Of a stretch of 22,326 nt of DNA, positions 14,711 through 21,247 are shown piece by piece. How positions within the stretch are numbered: the first letter of the stretch is position 1; each line of letters begins with the position of its first letter. The DNA is taken from positions 1 through 22,326 of the IMG/VR virus record IMGVR_UViG_3300022744_000105. One strand, 5' to 3'. Below the pieces are notes generated by a model, which had not been told where the DNA came from, searched no databases, and worked only from the letters and a program-made list of their open reading frames with translations. The DNA comes from a virus. The position numbers and the translations under genes are program-made.

Positions 14711-16015
14711 TTAATTCCCCACAATCTTAACTTTGACAACACGATTGGCGACAACAGGGAAGCGGTAACAAATGAAATAGCCGCCCGCGTCATTGGTGTG
14801 ATCTAGCCCGCTCGTCTTATCAGGTTCACCGTTCTTGTCATAGGCTTGTTTTTCTAAACCTTCAACATAACTTGGGCAAGTGTCAGCGTTGACCATAAGG
14901 CGGCGTTTCCCGCCCGCGCATATCATGCGGTTGACGCTTAACACCCTGTCTTTGACACGCGGGTTGCTGGCATTGTTCAGCACGGTAAAACCGGCTTGTT
15001 GTAAAAGGCCAATGTCTGAAACGCTGGCGTTGTTGCTCTTTCGACTGTCTCCGCTGGCGTCAGGGTAAACAAAGATTGCATGATTGGGAAAGCGCGCTTT
15101 AATGGCTGCAATCATGGCAGGAGTGTCTAACAGCTTGGTCAGTTCCGCCACCGCGTGCGGCTCGCCAGCGCGTTGCACAAAAACAACCCCTGACATATTG
15201 CCTACATTGAAATCCATTCCAATATGCAAGGCTTCGCCAGGTTTGACCACTTCGCTAGAGCCGTTAAGCACGCGGTCAAATTCGGGATAAACAGCCCCGC
15301 TAGTCAGGTTGACAAACTCGCCGTCAAGGTAAGCCGCAATCAAGTTGCTAGGGTAATCTGCAATCAAGTCGTTAATGTAACTTTCAGGCAAGTTCCTAGC
15401 GTTTGAATGTGTGCTTGCTTTGATTAGTTCGTATTCGTCGCTAGGCGGCTCTTTTTTCCAACGGTTGTAAACAAACTTGAAGCCTTCAGGAGTGGTGCCA
15501 ACTGCAATAGTGTTCTTGGAGCCGTCAGGCTTCTTTTGACGGTTGCGCGCCAATATCTTTTGCCACGCCGTTTTAGCGTCAGCTTCTTTCATTGTGTCGA
15601 GTTCGTCAATGAAGCTGTCAGCGACTTCATAACCAACAATGCGCCCCGGATTGTCCATAGTGCGCAAAATGATTTGACCGCCGCCAATAATCTTAATCAT
15701 TGGCGTCAGCGATTGAACTAGCGTGTAATGCTCTTTTTCAAACATTCCCAAGGCGGCAAGTTCTTCAATAAAGCGCGGGAACGCAATTGTTCTAACCAAG
15801 TCATAAGTTGGCAGATAATAGGCAACATTTTGTTCAGGATATTCAAACTTAAGCCGCAAGCAACGCTTCATAAGCGCGTTTGTTTTGCCAGCACCAAAGC
15901 CAGCAACCATAGCAGGAAATTGCTTGTCAGTCGTAACAAGCCTATATTGCGGGTCAGTTAATTCAATTTCTAAAGGTGGCCCGCCGTTGTCGCCAATGCC
16001 GCGTTCAATCGTCAT
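14711..16015 (-). CDS. terminase large subunit (TerL)
   Basis: The 434-aa protein has an ATPase and a nuclease half. Walker A is GFGAGKT (residues 39-45) and Walker B with the catalytic acid is DSFIDELD (about 133-140, Glu138). The RNase H-like nuclease has Asp268 in HIGMDFNVG, Asp319 in FVYPDASGD, and Asp409 in GLDHTNDAGGY, all at the expected places. Length is normal for the shorter TerL type. The ATG lies 11 bp inside the end of the preceding gene (TerS). Family knowledge: it drives DNA into the prohead through the portal and cuts the concatemer; packaging mode (cos or headful) cannot be told from the sequence. Confidence 0.95.
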   Translation of the reverse strand: MTIERGIGDNGGPPLEIELTDPQYRLVTTDKQFPAMVAGFGAGKTNALMKRCLRLKFEYPEQNVAYYLPTYDLVRTIAFPRFIEELAALGMFEKEHYTLVQSLTPMIKIIGGGQIILRTMDNPGRIVGYEVADSFIDELDTMKEADAKTAWQKILARNRQKKPDGSKNTIAVGTTPEGFKFVYNRWKKEPPSDEYELIKASTHSNARNLPESYINDLIADYPSNLIAAYLDGEFVNLTSGAVYPEFDRVLNGSSEVVKPGEALHIGMDFNVGNMSGVVFVQRAGEPHAVAELTKLLDTPAMIAAIKARFPNHAIFVYPDASGDSRKSNNASVSDIGLLQQAGFTVLNNASNPRVKDRVLSVNRMICAGGKRRLMVNADTCPSYVEGLEKQAYDKNGEPDKTSGLDHTNDAGGYFICYRFPVVANRVVKVKIVGN

Positions 16016-16445
16016 AACGCTTAATCACAACAGTTGGAAACGACTTGGCTTTTGTGTTGTCAACTCGCTTGTCAATGGCTTTAACAATCTGGCCAGACAT
16101 TTCAGCATGAAGGCGCATAGCGGCCAAGCGGTCTTTCAACTCTTGGCTTTCGTCTTCATACAAAACTTGGAGCTTCCTAAGCTTTTCTTCAAGCGTATGA
16201 ATGCCAGCCGGTTCAACACCGCCGTTAAGGCGAGCTTCCCTAATGCGTTCCAAAACGCCAATATCTTTAAGCCAAACCATCGCGGCTTGCGCTGACCTTA
16301 AGCCGGGGTCGCGTTGGTTCCTGAAAACGTAAGCCGCTATTTCATCGGGCGTGCGTGTAGGGTGAAGGGCGCTTAAGCGGATAAACTCGCTTTTAAGGGC
16401 TTCTTCGTCTTCGTCTTCAAAAATGGCAACGGGTTGGTTCCACAT
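16005..16445 (-). CDS. terminase small subunit candidate (TerS)
   Basis: The 146-aa protein overlaps TerL by 11 bp. Residues 15-75 look like a helix-turn-helix region (RTPDEIAAYVFRNQRDPGLRSAQAAMVWLKD), followed by a Glu/Lys/Leu coiled coil (about 85-125, LEEKLRKLQVLYEDESQELKDRLAAMRLHAEM) that would form the oligomer, and a Lys-rich C-terminal tail. These and the position support a TerS that binds the packaging site. An acidic N-terminus (EDEDEEALKSEF) is odd for a DNA binder. Family similarity is weak, as usual for TerS. Confidence 0.75.
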   Translation of the reverse strand: MWNQPVAIFEDEDEEALKSEFIRLSALHPTRTPDEIAAYVFRNQRDPGLRSAQAAMVWLKDIGVLERIREARLNGGVEPAGIHTLEEKLRKLQVLYEDESQELKDRLAAMRLHAEMSGQIVKAIDKRVDNTKAKSFPTVVIKRYDD

Positions 16446-16486
16446 AATGCAAACCTAATAACACGCTTTTGTCAAGTGAACAGCGC

Positions 16487-16518
16487 AAAAGAAAGGGGCG
16501 GAACCAATGGCCCGCCCC
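16487..16518 (-). terminator. intrinsic terminator between lysis and packaging genes
   Basis: GGGGCGG (16518-16512) and CCGCCCC (16501-16495) form a perfect 7-bp GC stem with a 10-nt loop on the minus strand, followed by TTTCTTTT. It ends the lysis operon and separates it from TerS. Confidence 0.8.
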
Positions 16519-16542
16519 GCTCCTATCTAAACTGAAATTAAC

Positions 16543-16812
16543 CTAGCTGTTGCGGATAGCTTCAGCCAACTTGTCGTTCTGAACAGACAGCTTGTTAAGC
16601 ATGGTGTTGATTGCTTCAAGGTCTTCAGAAGAAAAAACGTGTTCAACTTCAACCGCCCGATTGACAACATTGTGTGCAATATCGGAAACGGTCAAAACAA
16701 CATTTGCAACATTGCCCACAACAGGCCCGCCAATAGCAGCGGCGAGCGGGGCGAGCTTTTCGACAACTGCAACGCCTTCTTCAAGCGTTTCAAGAACAGC
16801 CTTAAAGTTCAT
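16543..16812 (-). CDS. 89-aa helical protein at the end of the lysis cassette
   Basis: The sequence has a hydrophobic central part (LAPLAAAIGGPVVGNVANVVLTVSDIAHNVV, about residues 20-50) between charged helices, and a C-terminal helix (SSEDLEAINTMLNKLSVQNDKLAEAI). The hydrophobic part is broken by Gly/Pro and could be one amphipathic or weak membrane segment, so a second holin or antiholin is possible. ATG overlaps the lipoprotein gene by 11 bp and has a GAAAGG site. Many phages carry similar unnamed proteins near lysis genes. Function unknown. Confidence 0.6.
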   Translation of the reverse strand: MNFKAVLETLEEGVAVVEKLAPLAAAIGGPVVGNVANVVLTVSDIAHNVVNRAVEVEHVFSSEDLEAINTMLNKLSVQNDKLAEAIRNS

Positions 16813-17158
16813 GGTTCAACCTTTCGCTAAGAGTGGTCAGGGCGGCAAGCTTCGCGTTGAAGTCAGCCGCGTTGCCCAAGGCGTAAGCCATGCGAAGGCC
16901 AAGCAACGCCTTGTAAGCGTCAGCCAAAAGAGGCTTCAGCTTCGCCTTGCGTTCCGGCGAAAGCTTGCCAGCAGCGTCAGCGGCCAAAAAGGCTTGCGCT
17001 GGCACGTTATAAAGGGCTTCAGCGGCATAAAGCCCCTTTTCGTCAAGGGTGGTGGCCTGAAGGGCTGGCGCGGTCGCTGACGGGCCTGACGCGGGCGCAC
17101 AAGCCCCAATGGTCAGGGTTGCGAAGGCAAGCACAAGGGCAACGGATTTGGCAAACAT
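16802..17158 (-). CDS. lipoprotein, candidate outer-membrane spanin
   Basis: I chose ATG 17158 (118 aa) because a strong GAAAGGAAGG site precedes it; the longer ORF has none. MFAKSVALVLAFATLTIGAC is a clean type-II signal with a lipobox IGAC (Cys20), so the mature protein should be lipid-anchored. The mature part has an Ala/Ser/Pro linker and then helices (LYAAEALYNVPAQAFL, LKPLLADAYKALLGLRMAY). At about 98 mature residues it is longer than typical Rz1 but of the right type for an o-spanin. It follows the endolysin. The role is inference; a superinfection-exclusion lipoprotein is an alternative. Confidence 0.65.
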   Translation of the reverse strand: MFAKSVALVLAFATLTIGACAPASGPSATAPALQATTLDEKGLYAAEALYNVPAQAFLAADAAGKLSPERKAKLKPLLADAYKALLGLRMAYALGNAADFNAKLAALTTLSERLNHEL

Positions 17159-17168
17159 GGCCTTCCTT

Positions 17169-17618
17169 TCAATCAAGAGGCATTCCGGCTTTAATCCAGG
17201 CGTCAACGTCAAAGCTAGGGCAAGCCTTGTTGACGTTAGGCCAATCCCTATGACCGCGAACCACAAGGCCGGGATAGCGTGCAAGATAGGTGTTCACCAG
17301 CGTTCGCAAGCTTTCCTTTTGCGCTCGCGTTCGCGTGTCTTTGGGCTTGCCACCAGCATTCAAGCTTTCGGTTCCGCCAACGTAGCTAACGCCAATGTTG
17401 CCGGTGTTATGCCCGCCCGTGTGTGCGCCAAGTTCAGTGTCTTGAAGCGTTCGCACTTTGTCGCCATCAAGTTCAATGACCCAATGATAAGACGGTTGCT
17501 TGAAGCGTTCAATATCCCAACGGGTGACTTCAGCCGCCGTATTGTCTCGCCCTTCAGGGGTGGCGGTGCAATGAATGGTCAGGAACTTGACAGGGCCAAG
17601 GGCGGGAAGCTTAGACAT
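17169..17618 (-). CDS. endolysin, N-acetylmuramoyl-L-alanine amidase (Amidase_2, T7 lysozyme-like)
   Basis: The 149-aa protein has the T7 lysozyme/PGRP fold: His16 in FLTIHCTAT, Tyr44-His45 in YHWVI, GVSYVGG (76-82), and RGHRDWPNVNKACPSFDVDAW with His123, Lys131 and Cys133. The zinc ligands are His16, His123 and Cys133, and Lys131 sits where the catalytic Lys of T7 lysozyme lies. It cleaves the amide bond between MurNAc and L-Ala. There is no signal peptide, so it needs a holin to reach the cell wall. It overlaps the spanin-like gene by 8 bp. The length is that of the single-domain enzymes. Confidence 0.93.
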   Translation of the reverse strand: MSKLPALGPVKFLTIHCTATPEGRDNTAAEVTRWDIERFKQPSYHWVIELDGDKVRTLQDTELGAHTGGHNTGNIGVSYVGGTESLNAGGKPKDTRTRAQKESLRTLVNTYLARYPGLVVRGHRDWPNVNKACPSFDVDAWIKAGMPLD

Positions 17619-17946
17619 TGTGGGAACCTTCCTGAATAATCAGCCGCGAACGCAATTCTTCAATTTCGCGTTCTTGCTTAGCCAGTTCAAAAGCTTGTGC
17701 TTCTTTCGTTTCGTGGCAAGTTGCAACTTCGCGTTCAAGTTCAGTAATCCTAGCGTCTTGCGCTGTTATCTTAGCGTCAAGCCGTGCAATTTCATTTTGG
17801 AAGCGCGCCCAATCCATGTTTCTAGCTTCAGCCCTAGCTTTAGGCAAGTCGCGCCTATGTGTGAACCAAGCGCCAAGAGCGCCACCGCCACCAATTGCCG
17901 CAATTAGGGCAATCGCCACTTCGTGCAAGTGAGCCGTAACAGCCAT
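17611..17946 (-). CDS. single-TM coiled-coil protein, candidate inner-membrane spanin
   Basis: The 111-aa product starts at ATG 17946, which overlaps the previous stop (TGATG). One hydrophobic segment lies at about residues 9-29 (HEVAIALIAAIGGGGALGAWF), followed by a basic turn (HRRDLPKARAEAR) and a long coiled coil (about 50-100) with heptads. This is the layout of i-spanins (Rz type). The basic stretch after the TM segment would, by the positive-inside rule, put the coiled coil in the cytoplasm, which is against a spanin role; Rz-type proteins are N-in. So this may be another kind of membrane-anchored lysis or holin-partner protein. Confidence 0.5.
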   Translation of the reverse strand: MAVTAHLHEVAIALIAAIGGGGALGAWFTHRRDLPKARAEARNMDWARFQNEIARLDAKITAQDARITELEREVATCHETKEAQAFELAKQEREIEELRSRLIIQEGSHNV

Positions 17947-18206
17947 CACTTTGCAACTTCGTTTGTGGTGGAATTGTCAACAAGCGGCGGATTTTTAGCG
18001 GTGCCAAATCGAAAGCCGCCACCAATGGCAACCAAGCCAGTTATTGCGCTGCCAATGAAGCCAAGAGCGGCGACAATTTGGGCAAGGTGCTTGTCACTAT
18101 CAAGATTGACGCAAATCAAAGCCGCGCCAATGCCAAGAATAACAATCGCGCCAATGCAAACGGCAAAGGCAATCAAGTTGTTGCGGCTTTCAAACTGTTG
18201 TGACAT
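17946..18206 (-). CDS. two-TM holin candidate
   Basis: The 86-aa protein has two predicted TM helices, residues about 11-33 (LIAFAVCIGAIVILGIGAALICV) and about 42-63 (AQIVAALGFIGSAITGLVAIGG), with a short hydrophilic turn (NLDSDKH) between and a polar C-terminal tail. This is the class-II holin layout. It is first in the lysis cassette, just after a strong terminator, and directly upstream of the coiled-coil membrane protein and the endolysin. No dual start motif is visible. Function is inferred from topology and context. Confidence 0.65.
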   Translation of the reverse strand: MSQQFESRNNLIAFAVCIGAIVILGIGAALICVNLDSDKHLAQIVAALGFIGSAITGLVAIGGGFRFGTAKNPPLVDNSTTNEVAK

Positions 18207-18255
18207 TGGCGCAAACCCCTAATTGCGTGATTTGCTGCCTTTACTAACTCCAATG

Positions 18256-18290
18256 AAAAGGGGTGGCAAGCCCTGAAGCTGCCACCCCTT
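18256..18290 (-). terminator. strong intrinsic terminator
   Basis: AAGGGGTGGCA (18290-18280 on the minus strand) pairs perfectly with TGCCACCCCTT (18268-18258) over 11 bp; the loop is 11 nt and the minus strand continues with TT. It stands about 20 bp after the stop of the secreted-protein gene and 50 bp before the lysis cassette. Confidence 0.85.
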
Positions 18291-18312
18291 CTAAATTAAC
18301 CGTAACGGCGGC

Positions 18313-18948
18313 TCATGCGATACGCCACACGCGAGCGCCAGGGCCACGCGGGTCAGTGGCGTCAACCGCCTTCACGGTGAAATCGCGTGTCACCTTGGTC
18401 TCAGGGCGCGTGACTTCTTCGGTGCTTTCGACAATGCGCTTGCCGTCAGCGCCCTTCGCAAAGCCCTTGCCGGTTTCGCTCTTGGCATAGGTCTTGACCG
18501 TGACGGTTTCGGTTTCGCCGGTTTCAACGGCATACTTGTTGCGAGCGCCGGAAACAGACGATTGCAGGCGCGTCACGGGGTCAGGGTTTTCAGTCGTGGT
18601 CGCAACGTGGAACGACTGGCCAACTTCCAGCTTGTCAAACGGATAGCCGCTATCACGCGAGCGGCGAGCCGTGGAAGCGGGAAGCGCAACAGCATCGTCA
18701 ATTTCAAAGCCGGTCTTGGCCTTGGGCGCTTCAGCGGCAACGGGCGGGGCGTTGTCAGCGGCGAGCTTCGCGCCGGTTTCGGTCAGCGAAACAGCCGCCT
18801 TGTCGCCTTCAACGTTCGCCGTGTCAACGGTGGCCAGGCCCGCGCCAACAACGTCAGCGCCTTCAGCCTGGGTCAGCATCAGAAAGCCAGCCGGTGCAGC
18901 GGCGATAGCCAGAACGGTTGCAATCATTGCCTTGGTAATCTTTGCCAT
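18313..18948 (-). CDS. secreted or membrane-anchored phage protein with DUF7303-like C-terminal domain
   Basis: I chose ATG 18948 (211 aa), with GAAAGG 8 nt upstream. The start MAKITKAMIATVLAIAAAPAGFLMLTQAEGAD is a signal peptide or a single TM anchor (about residues 5-27). An Ala-rich linker follows, then from about 95: GYPFDKLEVGQSFHV (about 101-115), SSVSGARNKYAVETG (about 130-145), a KTYAKSETGKGFAKGADGKR region, and a C-terminal RVWRIA. The YPFDKLEVGQSF / ARVWRIA pair is the DUF7303 pattern found in phage proteins, usually without a leader. Candidate promoter at 19003-19031 and terminator at 18256-18290 would make it a single-gene unit. Function unknown; extracytoplasmic location is inferred. 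Confidence 0.7.
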   Translation of the reverse strand: MAKITKAMIATVLAIAAAPAGFLMLTQAEGADVVGAGLATVDTANVEGDKAAVSLTETGAKLAADNAPPVAAEAPKAKTGFEIDDAVALPASTARRSRDSGYPFDKLEVGQSFHVATTTENPDPVTRLQSSVSGARNKYAVETGETETVTVKTYAKSETGKGFAKGADGKRIVESTEEVTRPETKVTRDFTVKAVDATDPRGPGARVWRIA

Positions 18949-19002
18949 GCTCAAAAACCTTTCTTCAAATGGGTCTCGCCCGGTTCCCGAATGGGAGAAC
19001 TT

Positions 19003-19031
19003 CAACTAGAATTTCAAAAAGCCAATGTCAA
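19003..19031 (-). promoter_or_regulatory. candidate promoter for the secreted-protein gene
   Basis: The minus strand has TTGACA (19031-19026), then 16 nt and CTAGTTG. The -10 is weak (TAGTTG), but the same arrangement, TTGACA-N16-CTA, appears before the first gene of the block (22086-22110). The motif CTTCAACTAG (+ strand 19000-19009) overlaps the -10. Confidence 0.35.
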
Positions 19032-19038
19032 TGACTTT

Positions 19039-19710
19039 TTAGCGGCTAAGGCGTTCTTTCGCTTCGTCAGAAAGTTCAGGATAGTTGCCCACAATAGGAG
19101 CGGCCAAAATTGCCCGTTCGCCGTCAAGGTTGCGGTTGTTGGCGTCAAACTCGCTGAAGCGGTCAGGGAAGCGAGCGCGAAGCTTGGCGATATTGACCCG
19201 TTGGGCTTCGTCAAAGGTAAAGCCGCATTCGTTCGCCAGAATTGCGCAATACCAAAACAAGTCGCCCGTTTCTTCTTTGGCGTTCACTTCGTCAAGCGGC
19301 TTGCCCAATTCGATTGCATCGGTCAGGGCTTCCAACATTTCACCCGCTTCAGTGACAATGCCAAGGATTGCGTGAATAAGGTTGGTCGCCTTAGCCGCTT
19401 CAGTGTCGCCAAGCATCAAAGGAACCGTCTTGCAAGCCGGTTCGCCGTCAAGAGCGGCAAGGCCGTTGTCTCGCCCATAGAAAAGCGTTTTCTTGATTTT
19501 GTCGAGTGCTTGGGCGGCTTCAATCGCGTTGTTGATTGCCATGATAAAATGATATTTGGCCACCTTGTCGCCATGCCAAGAAGGCGAAAGCGTAACCAGT
19601 GCTTCGGCTACATAGTCAAAGCCGCCCTTGCCTTCCTGAATAGCCTTAGCGGCTTGGCGGCTGGCTTCAAACGTTGGCCCTTGGCCGGTGCGAAATTCGT
19701 TTTCAGTCAT
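19039..19710 (-). CDS. MazG-like NTP pyrophosphohydrolase
   Basis: Start placed at ATG 19710 (223 aa) because it has a GAAAGGG ribosome site 7 nt upstream; an extended in-frame version from a TTG at 19818 would add a TM-like segment but has a poor start. The protein holds the all-alpha NTP-PPase signature: E121-A-G-E124 and E147-T-G-D150 (EETGDLFWYCAILAN) binding the metal ions, followed by VNIAKLRARFPDRF as in MazG-family pyrophosphatases. An N-terminal helical region (about 1-100, with a WHGDKV motif) is an added domain. Likely role: hydrolysis of NTPs, dNTPs or alarmone in the infected cell. It is last in the accessory block. Confidence 0.85.
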   Translation of the reverse strand: MTENEFRTGQGPTFEASRQAAKAIQEGKGGFDYVAEALVTLSPSWHGDKVAKYHFIMAINNAIEAAQALDKIKKTLFYGRDNGLAALDGEPACKTVPLMLGDTEAAKATNLIHAILGIVTEAGEMLEALTDAIELGKPLDEVNAKEETGDLFWYCAILANECGFTFDEAQRVNIAKLRARFPDRFSEFDANNRNLDGERAILAAPIVGNYPELSDEAKERLSR

Positions 19711-19882
19711 GTTTTGCCCTTTCATTGATAGGCGCGGTAAAAACAGAATGATTGTTGCGAAAAGCCCAAAAGCAATGCTTGCCAAGCCAAACGCGGTCTT
19801 CCTTGCTGTTGTGGTCAATTACCTTGCGCGAAGGTTTAGCGTCAAGGTCAGCAAGGTTGCGGGTGACAACTTCAATTTTCAC
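19703..19882 (-). CDS. 59-aa hypothetical protein overlapping the MazG gene
   Basis: This short ORF starts at GTG 19882 with GAAAGG upstream and ends TGA at 19703, overlapping the MazG start by 8 bp (ATGACTGA). The product begins MKIEVVTRNLADLDAKPSRK and goes on with DRVWLGKHCFWAFRNNHSVF, which has the mixed charged/aromatic composition of a real small domain. It competes with an alternative reading of the same DNA, where the MazG frame extends upstream as a TM segment; the ribosome site favours this short gene. Not recognised. The His/Cys/Trp-rich middle is its only distinct feature. Confidence 0.55.
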   Translation of the reverse strand: MKIEVVTRNLADLDAKPSRKVIDHNSKEDRVWLGKHCFWAFRNNHSVFTAPINERAKHD

Positions 19883-19894
19883 AACAAAGACCTT

Positions 19895-20074
19895 TCAAAA
19901 GAAATGCCGCGCCACTTGCCAAGCCACATAGACAAAGGCAACAAAGGCAACGGCGTTAAAATACTTGTCGGTTGTGTCGTGTTCAACCCAACCGTGATTG
20001 CCGCAACGCCAGCAAATTTCAAACATAGACTGACGAACGCCTTTGCAGCAAGGGCAAGTTTTCTTGATAATCAT
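19895..20074 (-). CDS. 59-aa zinc-ribbon membrane protein
   Basis: The start ATG 20074 has AAAGG nearby; an in-frame TTG-started version is longer by 18 aa but less supported. The protein has CPCC (residues 6-9), then CWRCGNHG (about 20-27), giving a C-x2-C...C-x2-C zinc ribbon, followed by a hydrophobic C-terminal helix (VAFVAFVYVAWQVA, about 43-57). So it looks like a zinc ribbon held on the inner membrane by a C-terminal anchor. The function is unknown. The position between small unknown genes suggests an early or host-takeover role. Confidence 0.6.
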   Translation of the reverse strand: MIIKKTCPCCKGVRQSMFEICWRCGNHGWVEHDTTDKYFNAVAFVAFVYVAWQVARHFF

Positions 20075-20087
20075 GTTAGCGAGCCTT

Positions 20088-20291
20088 TCAAGCAAAAGTG
20101 AAATCACGTTCTTTGAAAACGTGGCCATACCAACGCGGGGCAGTATTAGAGCCGGTCAAATCGCCATAATAGGCAAACTCCGCATTGCCTTTTTCATCAA
20201 AACGAAAACAGCGCGTCATTGCGGAATAAGCCGCTTCTTCGCGCTGTTCAATGAAAACGCCGCCCGCAAGAGTTGCAAACTTGACCAGCAT
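20088..20291 (-). CDS. 67-aa hypothetical protein
   Basis: ATG 20291 is chosen over the TTG at 20333 because GGGAG lies 7 nt before it. The protein starts MLVKFATLAGGVFIEQREEAAYSAMTR and ends with a YGDLTGSNTAPRWYGHVFKERDF stretch that has many aromatics. No TM segment, no signal peptide. Not recognised. It lies between the nuclease gene and the zinc-ribbon gene, with 74 bp upstream in which I see no structure. Confidence 0.5.
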   Translation of the reverse strand: MLVKFATLAGGVFIEQREEAAYSAMTRCFRFDEKGNAEFAYYGDLTGSNTAPRWYGHVFKERDFTFA

Positions 20292-20365
20292 TTCAGAAAC
20301 TCCCAAAGGCGAAATTGCCTTGCCAATAGCCAACCCTTAAGCCAGCCACTAAGCCAAGTCAAATG

Positions 20366-20872
20366 TTATTTTCCCAAATAGTGCAAAATTGCGTTTCGCG
20401 CCGCTTCCCAACCGTGGCACACTTCAACCGCATAGCCAGCGCTTTTCAGATAGTCGCTCCAATCGTCTTGAACAGGGCTTGTCTTGCCAGCCGCCCCGCG
20501 TGTTGACTTCAGGCGCTTAAGTTCAATGTAAAGACCATGATAATAAGCGTTATAAACGCTTATACGCGCTGGCACTGGCAACATAACGTCAGGCACGCCA
20601 GCCTTGACGCCTTCAGCCTTAGACATTGCGCCGCGTATTGCATCACCGTGGCCAGCGTTCTTGATTGCAAATAGCCAGCGAAGTTCAGGCAACAAAGGCC
20701 CGCCGCGTTCCATATAGCAACGCCTAGCGTAACCCGGCAAAATGTAGCTTTCGCGGTCATTGGCTTGAAGCAAGCCAAAGTTAGCGGCCATGTTTGCCCA
20801 CATAAACAAGGCCGCTTGTTCAGCGTATTCATTGCGGGTTTTTTCCGCATAGCTCCAAGGGTCAAGCGCCAT
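20366..20872 (-). CDS. VRR-NUC domain nuclease
   Basis: The 168-aa protein has the VRR-NUC signature, a PD-(D/E)xK nuclease: E18 in the first helix, KAEGVKAGVPDVMLP with Asp95, then GLYIELKR with Glu117 and Lys119, followed by SPVQDDWSDYLKSAGYAVEVCHGWEAA (about 132-158), the typical closing strand. Family knowledge: related to FAN1 and phage nucleases that act on branched or flapped DNA. The ATG lies 11 bp inside the DUF3850 gene, so the two are translated together. The catalytic residues are all present, so it should be active. Confidence 0.85.
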   Translation of the reverse strand: MALDPWSYAEKTRNEYAEQAALFMWANMAANFGLLQANDRESYILPGYARRCYMERGGPLLPELRWLFAIKNAGHGDAIRGAMSKAEGVKAGVPDVMLPVPARISVYNAYYHGLYIELKRLKSTRGAAGKTSPVQDDWSDYLKSAGYAVEVCHGWEAARNAILHYLGK

Positions 20873-21128
20873 TGGTCAAACTCCCAAAGCCAAGAATGCA
20901 ATAGCCGTTCATTATGGCGGCTGGCATATCCTCTTTTCTGAAAATGTAAGCAACCTTAAAGATTAGCGGGCCTTGGCCAGTATAGCCGCTTAGCGGGTCA
21001 TATTCGCTAAGGGCCACCGTGTCACCAACCTTAAACTTTCTGTCGTCACGCCTGACTTGAAAGTTCAAGTTGCCGCTAACAACTTCCTTCCAAAAGCGAG
21101 GGTAAACCTTAAGCGCGTGTTGTGTCAT
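20862..21128 (-). CDS. DUF3850 (ASCH/PUA-like) protein
   Basis: The 88-aa protein matches DUF3850 well: HALKVYPRFWKEVVSGNLNFQVRRDDRKFKVGDTVALSEYD (about 4-44), SGYTGQGPLIFKVAYI and GYCILGF near the end. This is a small ASCH-like domain whose relatives bind RNA or modified bases. It overlaps the nuclease gene by 11 bp. DUF3850 proteins are frequent in phage accessory blocks; the exact role is unknown. Confidence 0.82.
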   Translation of the reverse strand: MTQHALKVYPRFWKEVVSGNLNFQVRRDDRKFKVGDTVALSEYDPLSGYTGQGPLIFKVAYIFRKEDMPAAIMNGYCILGFGSLTNGA

Positions 21129-21146
21129 TTTGCCCGGTTCCTTTCA

Positions 21147-21236
21147 TCACCTGAAAACTGAAGCGCAAAACATGGCCACCAACGCAAATGTTGCATTGCC
21201 AATGAAGACGCCCCAAGCAATTTTGCCAATGGTCAT
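21147..21236 (-). CDS. 29-aa membrane peptide
   Basis: MTIGKIAWGVFIGNATFALV onward is a short ORF with a proper ribosome site (AAAGGG) and an ATG 12 bp after the previous stop. Almost all of it is one TM helix (about residues 5-27) with a basic start and an Arg end. Stop is TGA, just before the ribosome site of the DUF3850 gene. Short phage membrane peptides are often missed; length alone keeps confidence moderate. Confidence 0.45.
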   Translation of the reverse strand: MTIGKIAWGVFIGNATFALVAMFCASVFR

Positions 21237-21247
21237 TTTCAGCCCTT

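Noticed and set aside
16447-16475. TTGACA (16470-16475) before TerS as a promoter
   Set aside because: A -10 at proper spacing (TTGCAT) would lie on the ribosome site and touch the ATG, leaving no leader. A leaderless start is possible but not supported.
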